The notes beneath the pieces are model-generated. The model had not been told where the DNA came from. It worked only from the letters and a program-made list of their open reading frames with translations, and searched no databases. Source: CAITNQ01 sp041661365 (GTDB lineage: Bacteria; Latescibacterota; UBA2968; UBA8231). From it: a stretch of DNA of 9,097 nucleotides. Shown here piece after piece: positions 1 to 6,166 of this stretch. Within the stretch, counting starts at the first letter, position 1. Each line of letters starts with the position of its first letter. The position numbers and the translations under genes were made by a program. Location: contig JBAZUN010000228.1 of the NCBI GenBank assembly GCA_041661365.1, positions 1 to 9,097 on the forward strand, written 5' to 3'.

Positions 1-74
1 TTCACCGTGACGGTCAGGTCGTCGACGGCGAGAACCTCGCCGTACCGCTTGGACATCCCGATCACCTCGAGCAT
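1..74 (-). CDS. ABC transporter ATP-binding protein, N-terminus only (runs off left edge)
   Basis: Only the first 24 codons are in the window, reading MLEVIGMSKRYGEVLAVDDL then TVTV. This is the usual first beta-strand and A-loop region of an ABC ATPase: a hydrophobic strand, then K-R-Y-G with the aromatic residue that stacks on adenine, then the A-V-D-D-L turn. Walker A and all later motifs lie outside the window. An AGGAGA Shine-Dalgarno (81-86) sits 6 nt before the ATG. The gene starts 42 nt after the lipoprotein stop on the same strand, and two ABC-2 permeases lie upstream, so it most likely encodes the ATPase that powers them at the cytoplasmic face. The family call rests on a short segment plus context. 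The substrate cannot be read. Confidence 0.82.
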   Translation of the reverse strand, partial: MLEVIGMSKRYGEVLAVDDLTVTV

Positions 75-80
75 GACCCG

Positions 81-86
81 TCTCCT
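81..86 (-). promoter_or_regulatory. Shine-Dalgarno AGGAGA of the ABC ATPase gene
   Basis: The minus strand reads AGGAGA with a 6-nt spacer to the ATG at 74. It supports the chosen start of the truncated ATPase gene. Confidence 0.7.
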
Positions 87-116
87 AGGCTATAGCACGC
101 GATTGAGAATAAGGAG

Positions 117-1544
117 CTACTCGAACACCAAGAACCCGAACCGGTCCGGTCTGAGGGCTGAGCCGTAGGTTGGGGACCACTGTCCGTACTCCGAGGCATT
201 GGCGATCCGGATACGGGCCAGATTGGCGCCCCATATGGCGCCGGCTCCGGTCTCGCCCTCGTCGAACTGCGCCAGGGGGATCTCGATCTCCAGGGCCCAC
301 CAGGCCGGCGTCACGCGGGTGGCGTGGACGTAGCGGCCGTTCCAGGTGGAGTCGCCGTTGGGGTTCTTCCCGTCCGAGTGCTGATCGAAGATCACCCCCC
401 GGCTGTTGACGACGATCTGGTAATAGGTCCGGTAGTCCCGGTCCGGATCGAGGAAGATCTCCACGCAGTCGTCCTGCCAGGCATTGTCGTCCCGGTTGGT
501 CGCCGCCGCGGCCAGGCCTTCGGTGCTCGGCTCGTACCCCTTGACCCCGATGTAGAGGTTCCCGTCGCGGTGACCCACCCACACCTCGGACCGGCCCGTT
601 GTCGGGTGCAGGCGCATGCGGGCGATGCTCTGGTAGAGCCGGGTCAGCGGCAGCACCCGGCTCCAGGCCGCCTCCTCGAGCACGCCGTCGATCATTGGGC
701 GCCGCGCCAGCCGCGGCACCCGCAGGGCGGCCCCGATGGCGAGCAGGGCGTCCAGTCCCTTCTGTCGTTGGCGGTTGTCCAGGTAGAAGCGGCCGAGCTG
801 CTGGTTGACGTTGCGCGAGTCCGGGACCAGGGCGCGGGCTTCGAGCAGCGCCGCCTCGGCCCCGCGCAGGTCGGCCTTGAGGATCAGATTCTGCGCCTGC
901 TCGATCCGCTCCTGGGCCACCACCTCCAGCCATTCCAGGGCCTCGTCCCGCAGGCTGTCGGCCGCGGTCTGACGCAGTTGCACTAGCTGTTGCACGAAGG
1001 CGTCGCGCTCCTCGTCGCCCAGCATCCGGGTGGTCAACTGCGTGGCCAGGGGGTTCCCGCCGGGCCCCAGCTCGTGGGCGGCCACCACCCGCAGCGCCGC
1101 CAGCACCTCGTAGCGCACGCCGTCGTCCGTCTCCTGGCCCAGGCGCCCCACCAGCAGTCCGGGGGCCTGACGGTCGCCCAGGTCGCCGAGGATCCGCACC
1201 ACGGCGCGGCGTACCGGGACCGCTGGATCGGCCAAGGCGGCCACCAGGGTCTGCAGGATGCGCGGCTCCTTCTCGCGCAGGTAGAGGCGGAACAGGGCGT
1301 CGGCCAGATCAGCCCGGGCCTCGGCCGGATATCCGCCCCGGGTGAAGGCCGCGATGGTCGGCTCGACGGCCGAGCGCCGGGCCATGGACAGGGACATCTT
1401 GGCGGCCTCGGCCTGAGCCCCGTTCTGGGAGACCAGTTGCTCGATGTCGCGCTCAACCTGGTTGCCGCATCCGGCGACCAGCAGTCCGGCCAGCAGGACC
1501 ACCCCGGTAGGCCGCCAGGTACTCGTGGAGGATGCCGTGCGCAT
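117..1544 (-). CDS. Lipoprotein with HEAT-like repeats and a C-terminal CBM9-like domain
   Basis: This is a 475-residue predicted lipoprotein. Residues 13-25 are a hydrophobic signal segment ending in the lipobox LVAGC, with Cys26 as the lipidated residue. Residues about 45-160 form alanine/leucine-rich helical pairs typical of HEAT-like repeats (for example PAVPVRRAVVRILGDLGD). Residues about 200-275 are more helix, with a TPR-like look. Residues about 280-475 resemble the carbohydrate-binding family 9-like fold (PF06452 type): an opening P-M-I-D-G-V-L-E-E-A-A-W, then Y-I-G-V, D-D-C-V-E-I-F-L-D-P and A-L-E-I-E-I-P. The start is chosen at the ATG with AAGGAGA (1551-1557) 6 nt upstream. The frame stays open to 2447, but that part overlaps a permease and precedes the signal peptide. 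It lies 35 nt after permease 1 and 42 nt before the ATPase, so it is probably the extracytoplasmic partner of this ABC system. CBM9-like domains do not always bind sugar, so the ligand is unknown. Confidence 0.85.
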   Translation of the reverse strand: MRTASSTSTWRPTGVVLLAGLLVAGCGNQVERDIEQLVSQNGAQAEAAKMSLSMARRSAVEPTIAAFTRGGYPAEARADLADALFRLYLREKEPRILQTLVAALADPAVPVRRAVVRILGDLGDRQAPGLLVGRLGQETDDGVRYEVLAALRVVAAHELGPGGNPLATQLTTRMLGDEERDAFVQQLVQLRQTAADSLRDEALEWLEVVAQERIEQAQNLILKADLRGAEAALLEARALVPDSRNVNQQLGRFYLDNRQRQKGLDALLAIGAALRVPRLARRPMIDGVLEEAAWSRVLPLTRLYQSIARMRLHPTTGRSEVWVGHRDGNLYIGVKGYEPSTEGLAAAATNRDDNAWQDDCVEIFLDPDRDYRTYYQIVVNSRGVIFDQHSDGKNPNGDSTWNGRYVHATRVTPAWWALEIEIPLAQFDEGETGAGAIWGANLARIRIANASEYGQWSPTYGSALRPDRFGFLVFE

Positions 1545-1579
1545 GAGAACTCTCCTTGCCCTCGAGGGCGGACAGGCTC

Positions 1580-2959
1580 CTAACGGACGTCGTAGCGCAT
1601 GAGCGCGAGGTGCGCCAGCAGCAGGAACACCAGGTTCCAGACCAGCAGGACCAGCATGTCCGGCGCGCTTTCTCCGAGTCGCTCCCCCAGCCCCTGGGGT
1701 GCATAGCGGAAGACCGGGCGGTCGGTTACGTCGAGCTTGGCCTTCCCCTCGTAGATGTCCGGGTTGAACTTGCCGTAGGCCCAGGTCAGCCACTGGTCGG
1801 CATAGCGGCCGAGCACGGCGCGGAAGTGGCCCTTCTCCTGCACCCCGGTCCCGGCCAGGTCGCAGACCGTGACGGTGAACAGCGCCGCCGGCGAGACCAT
1901 GGCGATCCTCCTGCCGAGCTGGATCTGCTCGTCCATCTCGGTGCGGAAGCGCTCGTCGAGGGCTCCGTGGCCGGCCCGCACCCGCTCGGTCATGCCGCTC
2001 TCCATCTCCTTGTACGTGGCCAGGATCTCGCTGACCGGCGCACCCCGTTTCTGCGCCGCCTCGATCCAGGTGGTGAACCCCTGGATGAACCGCCCCTGCT
2101 CCTCGTCCTGCAGCCGCCGCTTCTCGGCCTCCATGCTCTGCATCGACGGCGCGGGCTCGAGCAGGCCGGCGACGTAGGGGGCCAGGTTGGGGTAGACCAG
2201 GACCATCAGCACCCAGACCAGCAGCAGCACGGTGATCGAGGTCGAGGCCTGGCTGGTGCGCGCCGAGACGAGCAGCCCGAGGGCGTAGACGGCCGAGAGA
2301 TAGACCAGCACCCCGACGAGGGCCAGCAACAGGGACGACCAGTCCTGGCTGCTCAGGTCGAGGTCGGGGAAGAGCAGGGACACCGACAGGCCGAGGAGGA
2401 CGGCCAGCAGGAACGGGGCGACCAGGGCCAGGTACCCGCCGATCCACTTGCTGAGCAGCAGCAGGTCGCGGGGCACGCTGTAGGACATCAGCACCTTGAG
2501 CGTGCCGGACTCCCGCTCCCCGGAGAAGGCATCGTAGCTGAAGGCGATCGCCAGCAGGCTCATGATGATCGCCGCCACGAAGGTGAGGTCCATGACCGGG
2601 AACATCAGGGCCACCGGGTTGAGCTCCAGGTCGCTCTGGACCTCGGGCGCCGAGACCCCACTCACGCGGACCGTGGCGGTGTGCTCCACGTCGACGCCGC
2701 TGAAGAAGACCTTCATCGGGTTGAGGGGGGTGTCCACCAGGTACCCGTTCTGGGTGAGCAGGTGGGGAAAGCGGATCTGCTCAAGCTGGTTGTCGTGCAT
2801 CACCAGGTTGGTGTGGTAGTCCATGGCCGCGTCCCGGTAGTCACGGGCCAGGACGAAGACGCTGGAGAGGATCACCACCGGGCAGATGATGCAGGCCATC
2901 GAGAACCGGAGACTGCGGATCTGGTCGAGCAGCTCCTTGCGGATCAGCAAGGCGAGCAT
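1580..2959 (-). CDS. ABC-2 family permease 1 (DUF3526-like, large extracytoplasmic loops)
   Basis: This 459-residue membrane protein opens with a cytoplasmic R-K-E-L-L-D-Q-I-R segment, as is usual for ABC-2 permeases. Six likely membrane helices lie near residues 20-38, 124-143, 173-197, 208-231, 241-260 and 433-453. Large hydrophilic loops at about 40-122 and 262-432 should be extracytoplasmic. The second is helical and charged, with a coiled-coil look at about 275-350. Between helices 2 and 3 lies the cytoplasmic motif FSGERESGTLK, then S-V-P-R-D and K-W-I-G-G-Y-L, a hallmark of this permease type and probably the ATPase contact. The C-terminus is M-R-Y-D-V-R. The start is supported by AGGGAGG (2965-2971) 5 nt before ATG. 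It begins 22 nt after permease 2 ends, so the two are surely co-transcribed and probably form a heterodimer. The substrate is unknown. Confidence 0.9.
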   Translation of the reverse strand: MLALLIRKELLDQIRSLRFSMACIICPVVILSSVFVLARDYRDAAMDYHTNLVMHDNQLEQIRFPHLLTQNGYLVDTPLNPMKVFFSGVDVEHTATVRVSGVSAPEVQSDLELNPVALMFPVMDLTFVAAIIMSLLAIAFSYDAFSGERESGTLKVLMSYSVPRDLLLLSKWIGGYLALVAPFLLAVLLGLSVSLLFPDLDLSSQDWSSLLLALVGVLVYLSAVYALGLLVSARTSQASTSITVLLLVWVLMVLVYPNLAPYVAGLLEPAPSMQSMEAEKRRLQDEEQGRFIQGFTTWIEAAQKRGAPVSEILATYKEMESGMTERVRAGHGALDERFRTEMDEQIQLGRRIAMVSPAALFTVTVCDLAGTGVQEKGHFRAVLGRYADQWLTWAYGKFNPDIYEGKAKLDVTDRPVFRYAPQGLGERLGESAPDMLVLLVWNLVFLLLAHLALMRYDVR

Positions 2960-2981
2960 GACGGCCTCCCTAGAGTTGGTC

Positions 2982-4358
2982 TCAGGTCACGTCGTAGCGA
3001 AGGAACGAGACGTAGGTCCCCATGAACAGCAGCAGGTTGAACACCGCCAGCAGCAGCAGGTCGGCACCGATCCGGCTCAGGGTGTCGTCCAGGCGCGGCA
3101 GCAGGAGCTTCATCGCCGGCACCTGGTCGGCCTGGAACCAGCCGGCGGCCAGCTTGCCGTCGTTCTGCTGCCGGTAGAGCTGGTCGGCGTATTCGGTGAA
3201 CTCGGCCTGGAAGCGCTTGCCGGCCTGCCGGTGTCCGTCGAACAGGCTGATCCCGGTTCCGGCCAGCTCGGTCGTGGCGTAGCGGAAGCTGGCCGCCGGC
3301 GACAGCCGCGAGAGGGTCCGGCTGATGTCGATCTGGGTCTGGAACTGGTCCTCGTAGAACCGGTCCAGCTTCTGCTTGGTGCGCTCCCCTTCGGCCCGCA
3401 CCTCGTCGATCTGGCGCTGTCCCTCCTTGCCGTAGCTCAGGGTGCGCTGCGAGACCCGCCGGAGCTGCAGCTCGGTCTCCTGGTCCACGGCCAGCTTCTC
3501 GGCGGTGATCTTCTCGATACTGGGCACCGGGTAGACGATGCGGGCCACTACCGGCGCCAGGTTGGGAATGACCAGGGTCCAGCAGATCCAGACGAACAAG
3601 GAGACGACCAAGGCCGTGGCCCCGCGGTGGGTGAGGGCGGAGATGGCCAGGCCCAGGGTGAAGTACACGGAGATGTAGAGGAGCGAGACGCCGACGATCC
3701 CGATCAGGCGCTCGAGCGCCTCGCCGCGGAGCACCACGGCGCCGGTCAGGTGCACGTACGCGGCTCCGGCCAGCACCGCCACCAGGAAGGGCAGGACCAG
3801 CGACAGGTACCCGCCGACCCACTTGGCGAGGATGACCTGGTCGCGCGGAACCGAGTTGACCAGGACCAGCTTCAAGGTGCCCCGCTCCTTCTCGCCGCAG
3901 ATGGCGTCGAAGACGAAGAGGAGCGCCAGCAGGCTCACGACGATGTTGACGATGTAGCCGTAGTCCGGGCTGGCGAACAGGGCAAGGAGGGGGTTGCGGT
4001 ACGCCTCCTCGTCGACGCGGCGGGCGTTGAACAGGGCCGCGTGGACCTGAGAGGGAAGCCGGCGCTCGAGGCCGTCGACAAAGACCCCCAGCTCCTGAGG
4101 CCGGATGTCCGAGTACACCCCTCGATTGACCAGCAGCTCGTCGAGCTGCTGCCGGGGCTCCTTGACCTGGGCCACCTGGGCCAGGGCGTCGCGGTGCGTG
4201 GAGCGACTGGCCTCGTAGCTCTGCACCCGCCCTGCATGGCCGTTGGTCAGCACCAGCACGCTGACGAGGATCAGTCCGAAGAACAGCACGAAGGTGACGA
4301 TGAAGCGGAAGCTGAGAACGTTCCCCGCGATCTCCCGTCTCACCAAGGTGATGAACAT
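2982..4358 (-). CDS. ABC-2 family permease 2 (paralogue of permease 1)
   Basis: This 458-residue protein has the same plan and nearly the same length as permease 1. Predicted helices lie near 18-37, 133-151, 181-201, 218-241, 247-268 and 433-451. Extracytoplasmic loops are at about 40-130 and 270-430. The cytoplasmic signature is CGEKERGTLK, followed by N-S-V-P-R-D and K-W-V-G-G-Y-L. The second loop (about 283-345) is rich in E, K, Q and R and looks like coiled coil. The C-terminus L-R-Y-D-V-T matches M-R-Y-D-V-R of permease 1, which points to an old tandem duplication. The ATG at 4358 has GGGAGGG (4366-4372) 7 nt upstream. It is first of the tightly packed permease-permease-lipoprotein-ATPase run. 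The 118 nt upstream contain no obvious sigma-70 promoter, so it may be read from the sigma-54-like promoter at 4656-4670. Confidence 0.9.
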   Translation of the reverse strand: MFITLVRREIAGNVLSFRFIVTFVLFFGLILVSVLVLTNGHAGRVQSYEASRSTHRDALAQVAQVKEPRQQLDELLVNRGVYSDIRPQELGVFVDGLERRLPSQVHAALFNARRVDEEAYRNPLLALFASPDYGYIVNIVVSLLALLFVFDAICGEKERGTLKLVLVNSVPRDQVILAKWVGGYLSLVLPFLVAVLAGAAYVHLTGAVVLRGEALERLIGIVGVSLLYISVYFTLGLAISALTHRGATALVVSLFVWICWTLVIPNLAPVVARIVYPVPSIEKITAEKLAVDQETELQLRRVSQRTLSYGKEGQRQIDEVRAEGERTKQKLDRFYEDQFQTQIDISRTLSRLSPAASFRYATTELAGTGISLFDGHRQAGKRFQAEFTEYADQLYRQQNDGKLAAGWFQADQVPAMKLLLPRLDDTLSRIGADLLLLAVFNLLLFMGTYVSFLRYDVT

Positions 4359-4390
4359 GGCTGCACCCTCCCGTGTCGGTGATGGTAAGT

Positions 4391-4406
4391 CCGCGACCTA
4401 TCGCGG
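4391..4406 (-). repeat. Hairpin between the small ORF and the permease operon
   Basis: CCGCGA, loop of 4 nt, TCGCGG gives a perfect 6-bp GC-rich stem, located 33 nt before the permease 2 start codon. No T-run follows on the minus strand, so it is not a classical intrinsic terminator. It could be a partial terminator, an RNA-processing barrier that sets small-protein to permease ratios, or chance in GC-rich DNA. Confidence 0.4.
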
Positions 4407-4471
4407 CGCCGACCTACTGCGTGTGCGAAACGGGGCTCTGGAAGTGATCCGGACCCCGCGGTCGGTTGCAG

Positions 4472-4492
4472 GAGGATCAGCCGATGATCCTC
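4472..4492 (-). repeat. Hairpin over the stop codon of the small ORF
   Basis: GAGGATCA and TGATCCTC form a perfect 8-bp stem around a 5-nt loop. The TGA stop of the 45-residue ORF (4477-4479) lies in the stem. There is no T-tract on the minus strand side, so termination is uncertain. A stem this close to the stop could stabilise the 3' end of a short transcript or damp read-through into the ABC genes. Confidence 0.45.
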
Positions 4493-4614
4493 GCGGCCTC
4501 GACCAACTGGACGGCGAAGGCGGCGGCGAACAGGACATTGAAGCTCAGCAAGGCCAAGGCGATGCGGATCGCGTCGAGGCTGGCGATGCGGGTTTGGGCA
4601 GTGGCGGTCTTCAC
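4477..4614 (-). CDS. Small hydrophobic single-helix protein, 45 residues, unknown function
   Basis: I do not recognise this gene. From a GTG at 4614 it reads MKTATAQTRIASLDAIRIAL and continues to the C-terminus R-I-I-G. Residues about 16-38 form one hydrophobic helix (LALLSFNVLFAAAFAVQLV). A short basic N-terminus with K2 and R9 precedes it, and E39 and R42 follow. There is no Cys, no double-glycine leader and no lipobox. The start is unusually well supported: a perfect AGGAGG (4620-4625) lies 5 nt before the GTG, and a sigma-54-like -24/-12 element (4656-4670) would start transcription about 30 nt upstream. The upstream in-frame extension (to 4695) would cover the promoter, so it is rejected. 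The next gene, 118 nt downstream on the same strand, is ABC permease 2. It could be a small membrane protein that regulates or joins the transporter, a toxin-like peptide, or an exported peptide. None of these is shown. Confidence 0.68.
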   Translation of the reverse strand: MKTATAQTRIASLDAIRIALALLSFNVLFAAAFAVQLVEAARIIG

Positions 4615-4619
4615 TGGGG

Positions 4620-4625
4620 CCTCCT
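4620..4625 (-). promoter_or_regulatory. Shine-Dalgarno AGGAGG of the small ORF (decides GTG start)
   Basis: The minus strand reads AGGAGG, then 5 nt (CCCCA), then GTG. It is a full match to the anti-SD core with good spacing, and it is the main reason to accept this short GTG-started ORF as a gene. Confidence 0.75.
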
Positions 4626-4655
4626 GGTTGGCGTGCGCTTCTGCAGGAGGGTATC

Positions 4656-4670
4656 GCAAGGGCTGTGCCA
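4656..4670 (-). promoter_or_regulatory. Sigma-54 (-24/-12) promoter candidate
   Basis: The minus strand reads TGGCAC, 5 nt (AGCCC), TTGC. This matches the known RpoN consensus TGGCAC-N5-TTGC at every fixed position and with the required spacing. The preceding T also fits the usual pyrimidine. Departures are A instead of G directly after TGGCAC, and G instead of A/T after TTGC. Transcription would begin near 4644, leaving about a 30-nt leader that holds the AGGAGG of the small ORF. Such promoters need an AAA+ enhancer-binding activator. None is encoded in this window, and no activator site could be named upstream. Confidence 0.6.
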
Positions 4671-5000
4671 AGAGGATCAGCCATGGCCTTGGCATTGCAT
4701 TTCCCTATGGATATCAATCGGTTACATCGCGTCGCCCAGCTCGATCACGAGAACCGGCGCAGCGACAACGAAATGGTCGGGGACGCCGGACCCGCAGGCG
4801 CACCACGTTGCCGTGCAAGTAGTTGAGCTGGATGACAAGGAAGTGGGCGGCGGTGATGGAAAGCGCGTGGTCGGATGCCAGGTGACTCGGGGAGTCGCGG
4901 TGCCCTTGCTCGCGATCCCCCGCGCCCAGCCGTCTGGGTCAAGCCTTACAGGCCCAGCCGGGCCGCCAGCAGGGGGAACGCCTGGAGCTGGGCCTTGCGG
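4671..5000. other. Non-coding stretch between methyltransferase stop and sigma-54-like promoter
   Basis: These 330 nt hold no ORF with a credible start and ribosome-binding site on either strand. The part nearest the promoter (about 4680-4725) is clearly richer in A+T than its surroundings, as expected for an upstream regulatory region. GACTC-GGG-GAGTC (near 4885-4897) and GCCATGGC (near 4680-4687) are short palindromes of unknown meaning. A minus-strand frame bounded by stops at 4939 and 4716 reads protein-like in its middle (SITAAHFLVIQLNYLHGNVV) but has no usable start upstream. It could be a gene remnant or simply GC-codon-biased chance. Confidence 0.5.
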
Positions 5001-6014
5001 CTATCTCTTCCAGCCGATCACGATCGACTGGTCGCTGTCGATCGGCCGGCAGTCCAGCTCGCGGAAGCCCACGCCGGCCATCAGGTCCTGGATCTCGGCG
5101 GCCGTCCGCTGGTCGCCCATGGTCCCGTAGAGCAGGCCGAACCACTGATATACCCCCAGCACGTCGCCGCTCTTGTCGGCGTTGAGGAGGAACTCCTGCG
5201 CCAGCACCGGACACCCGGCCGGCAGAGCCTGATAGCACCGGGCCAGCAGTTGCCGGCAGTGCTCGTCGTCCCAGTCGTGGATGACGTGGGACAGGAAGCA
5301 AACGTCGATCCCCTCGGGGAAGGGATCGCGGAAGAAGTCCCCGGCGTGGAAGCGCACCCGCTCCGCGGCGCCGCTCTGGGCGATGGCCGCCTCCGCGGTC
5401 TTGCGGCTGTAGGGCAGGTCGAAGACCACGCCCTGCAGATGGGACCACTTGCCGGTCAGGCCGACCAGCACACCGCCGGTGGCGCCGCCCAGATCGACCA
5501 CCCGGTGGAACGGCCCGAAGTCGAAGGCCGTCGCCAGCGCCTCGCCCCACAGAACCCGCCACCCGTGCCGCTCCGGGGCAAAGGCGGTGACGTCGACGTT
5601 CGCCTCGTCGTCGGGATGGGCTACCCAAGGCGGCAGCTCCTCGGGCACCGGGGCATTGGTCTGGATCGCCTGCTTCATCGTCCGGTACCACCAGTCCTTT
5701 TCCGGGTCAGGGGGACGGGGGCGCAGGCGCGCCCGTCCGCCCTCGAGCACCATGTCCCGCATCACCGGGTGGATGAAGTGCCGACCTTGCTCCAGCCCGA
5801 CGATCCCCAAACAGGCGCTGGCAGCCAGGAGAACGGCCACGGGCCGCTCCTGCAGACCGGTGCGCTGACTCACCTCGGGGATCGTGCTGGGGCCCTGGCG
5901 GAGCGCCTCGAACACCCCGAACTCCTCGGCCAGCACCCAGGCCGTCCGGGCGCGGTCGACATGGTGCAGCTTGTACGCGAAGTAGGGATCAGGTCCAGGG
6001 GCGTATCTCAGCAC
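5001..6014 (-). CDS. SAM-dependent O-methyltransferase (acetylserotonin-OMT/COMT family)
   Basis: This 337-residue protein fits the usual 330-360 residues of the PF00891 family. Residues about 10-100 are the helical N-terminal dimerisation/winged-helix part (F-A-Y-K-L-H-H-V-D-R-A-R-T and the following D-M-V-L). The SAM-binding glycine loop VDLGGATGG is at 173-181, the ribose-binding acidic residue is in FDLP (D199), and the adenine-side acid is in AGDFF (D226). HDWDDEHC at 246-253 carries the histidine that acts as the catalytic base in plant COMT-type enzymes, and E274 fits the second active-site acid. GTG is chosen as start because AGGAGG lies 7 nt upstream (6022-6027). A longer frame would need a TTG at 6110 without a ribosome-binding site. 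The enzyme probably methylates a hydroxyl of a small, perhaps aromatic or polyketide-like, cytoplasmic substrate. No biosynthetic partner is seen nearby, so the substrate is open. Confidence 0.88.
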   Translation of the reverse strand: MLRYAPGPDPYFAYKLHHVDRARTAWVLAEEFGVFEALRQGPSTIPEVSQRTGLQERPVAVLLAASACLGIVGLEQGRHFIHPVMRDMVLEGGRARLRPRPPDPEKDWWYRTMKQAIQTNAPVPEELPPWVAHPDDEANVDVTAFAPERHGWRVLWGEALATAFDFGPFHRVVDLGGATGGVLVGLTGKWSHLQGVVFDLPYSRKTAEAAIAQSGAAERVRFHAGDFFRDPFPEGIDVCFLSHVIHDWDDEHCRQLLARCYQALPAGCPVLAQEFLLNADKSGDVLGVYQWFGLLYGTMGDQRTAAEIQDLMAGVGFRELDCRPIDSDQSIVIGWKR

Positions 6015-6021
6015 GATCTGT

Positions 6022-6027
6022 CCTCCT
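6022..6027 (-). promoter_or_regulatory. Shine-Dalgarno AGGAGG of the methyltransferase (decides GTG start)
   Basis: The minus strand reads AGGAGG with a 7-nt spacer to the GTG at 6014. It rules in the shorter form of the protein over the TTG-initiated extension. Confidence 0.75.
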
Positions 6028-6166
6028 GTCAGGGCGGATGGAGCAGCCGGTTCGGGTCCGAACAACCGCTTTCTGAGCGCCAAGGTATGGCGGGGGAGGA
6101 ACGCCGGCAATCAGGACGGCTTCCGTCGAAGCCTCGGGGTACAGCTCGACGCGTATCTGCCAGGCG

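Noticed and set aside
1545..2447. Upstream open frame that would extend the lipoprotein to 776 residues
   Set aside because: It lies antiphase inside permease 1, reads as G/R/P-rich shadow sequence, and would bury the signal peptide and lipobox internally. The ATG at 1544 has a good ribosome-binding site.
1556..4382. Long plus-strand open frames of almost 500 codons opposite both permeases
   Set aside because: They are rich in H, Q, G and E with no domain or membrane pattern, typical of the antisense frame of GC-rich genes. The minus-strand permeases have clear motifs and ribosome-binding sites.
4615..4695. Longer, 72-residue version of the small protein
   Set aside because: The extra N-terminus covers the sigma-54-like element and lacks a ribosome-binding site, while GTG 4614 has a perfect AGGAGG.
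4243..5130. Plus-strand 295-codon frame over the small ORF and intergenic region
   Set aside because: Low-complexity composition, no recognisable motif, no ribosome-binding site, and overlap with three better-supported minus-strand features.
6015..6110. 32-residue N-terminal extension of the methyltransferase
   Set aside because: It would need a TTG at 6110 without a Shine-Dalgarno. The GTG at 6014 has AGGAGG 7 nt upstream and fits the family length.
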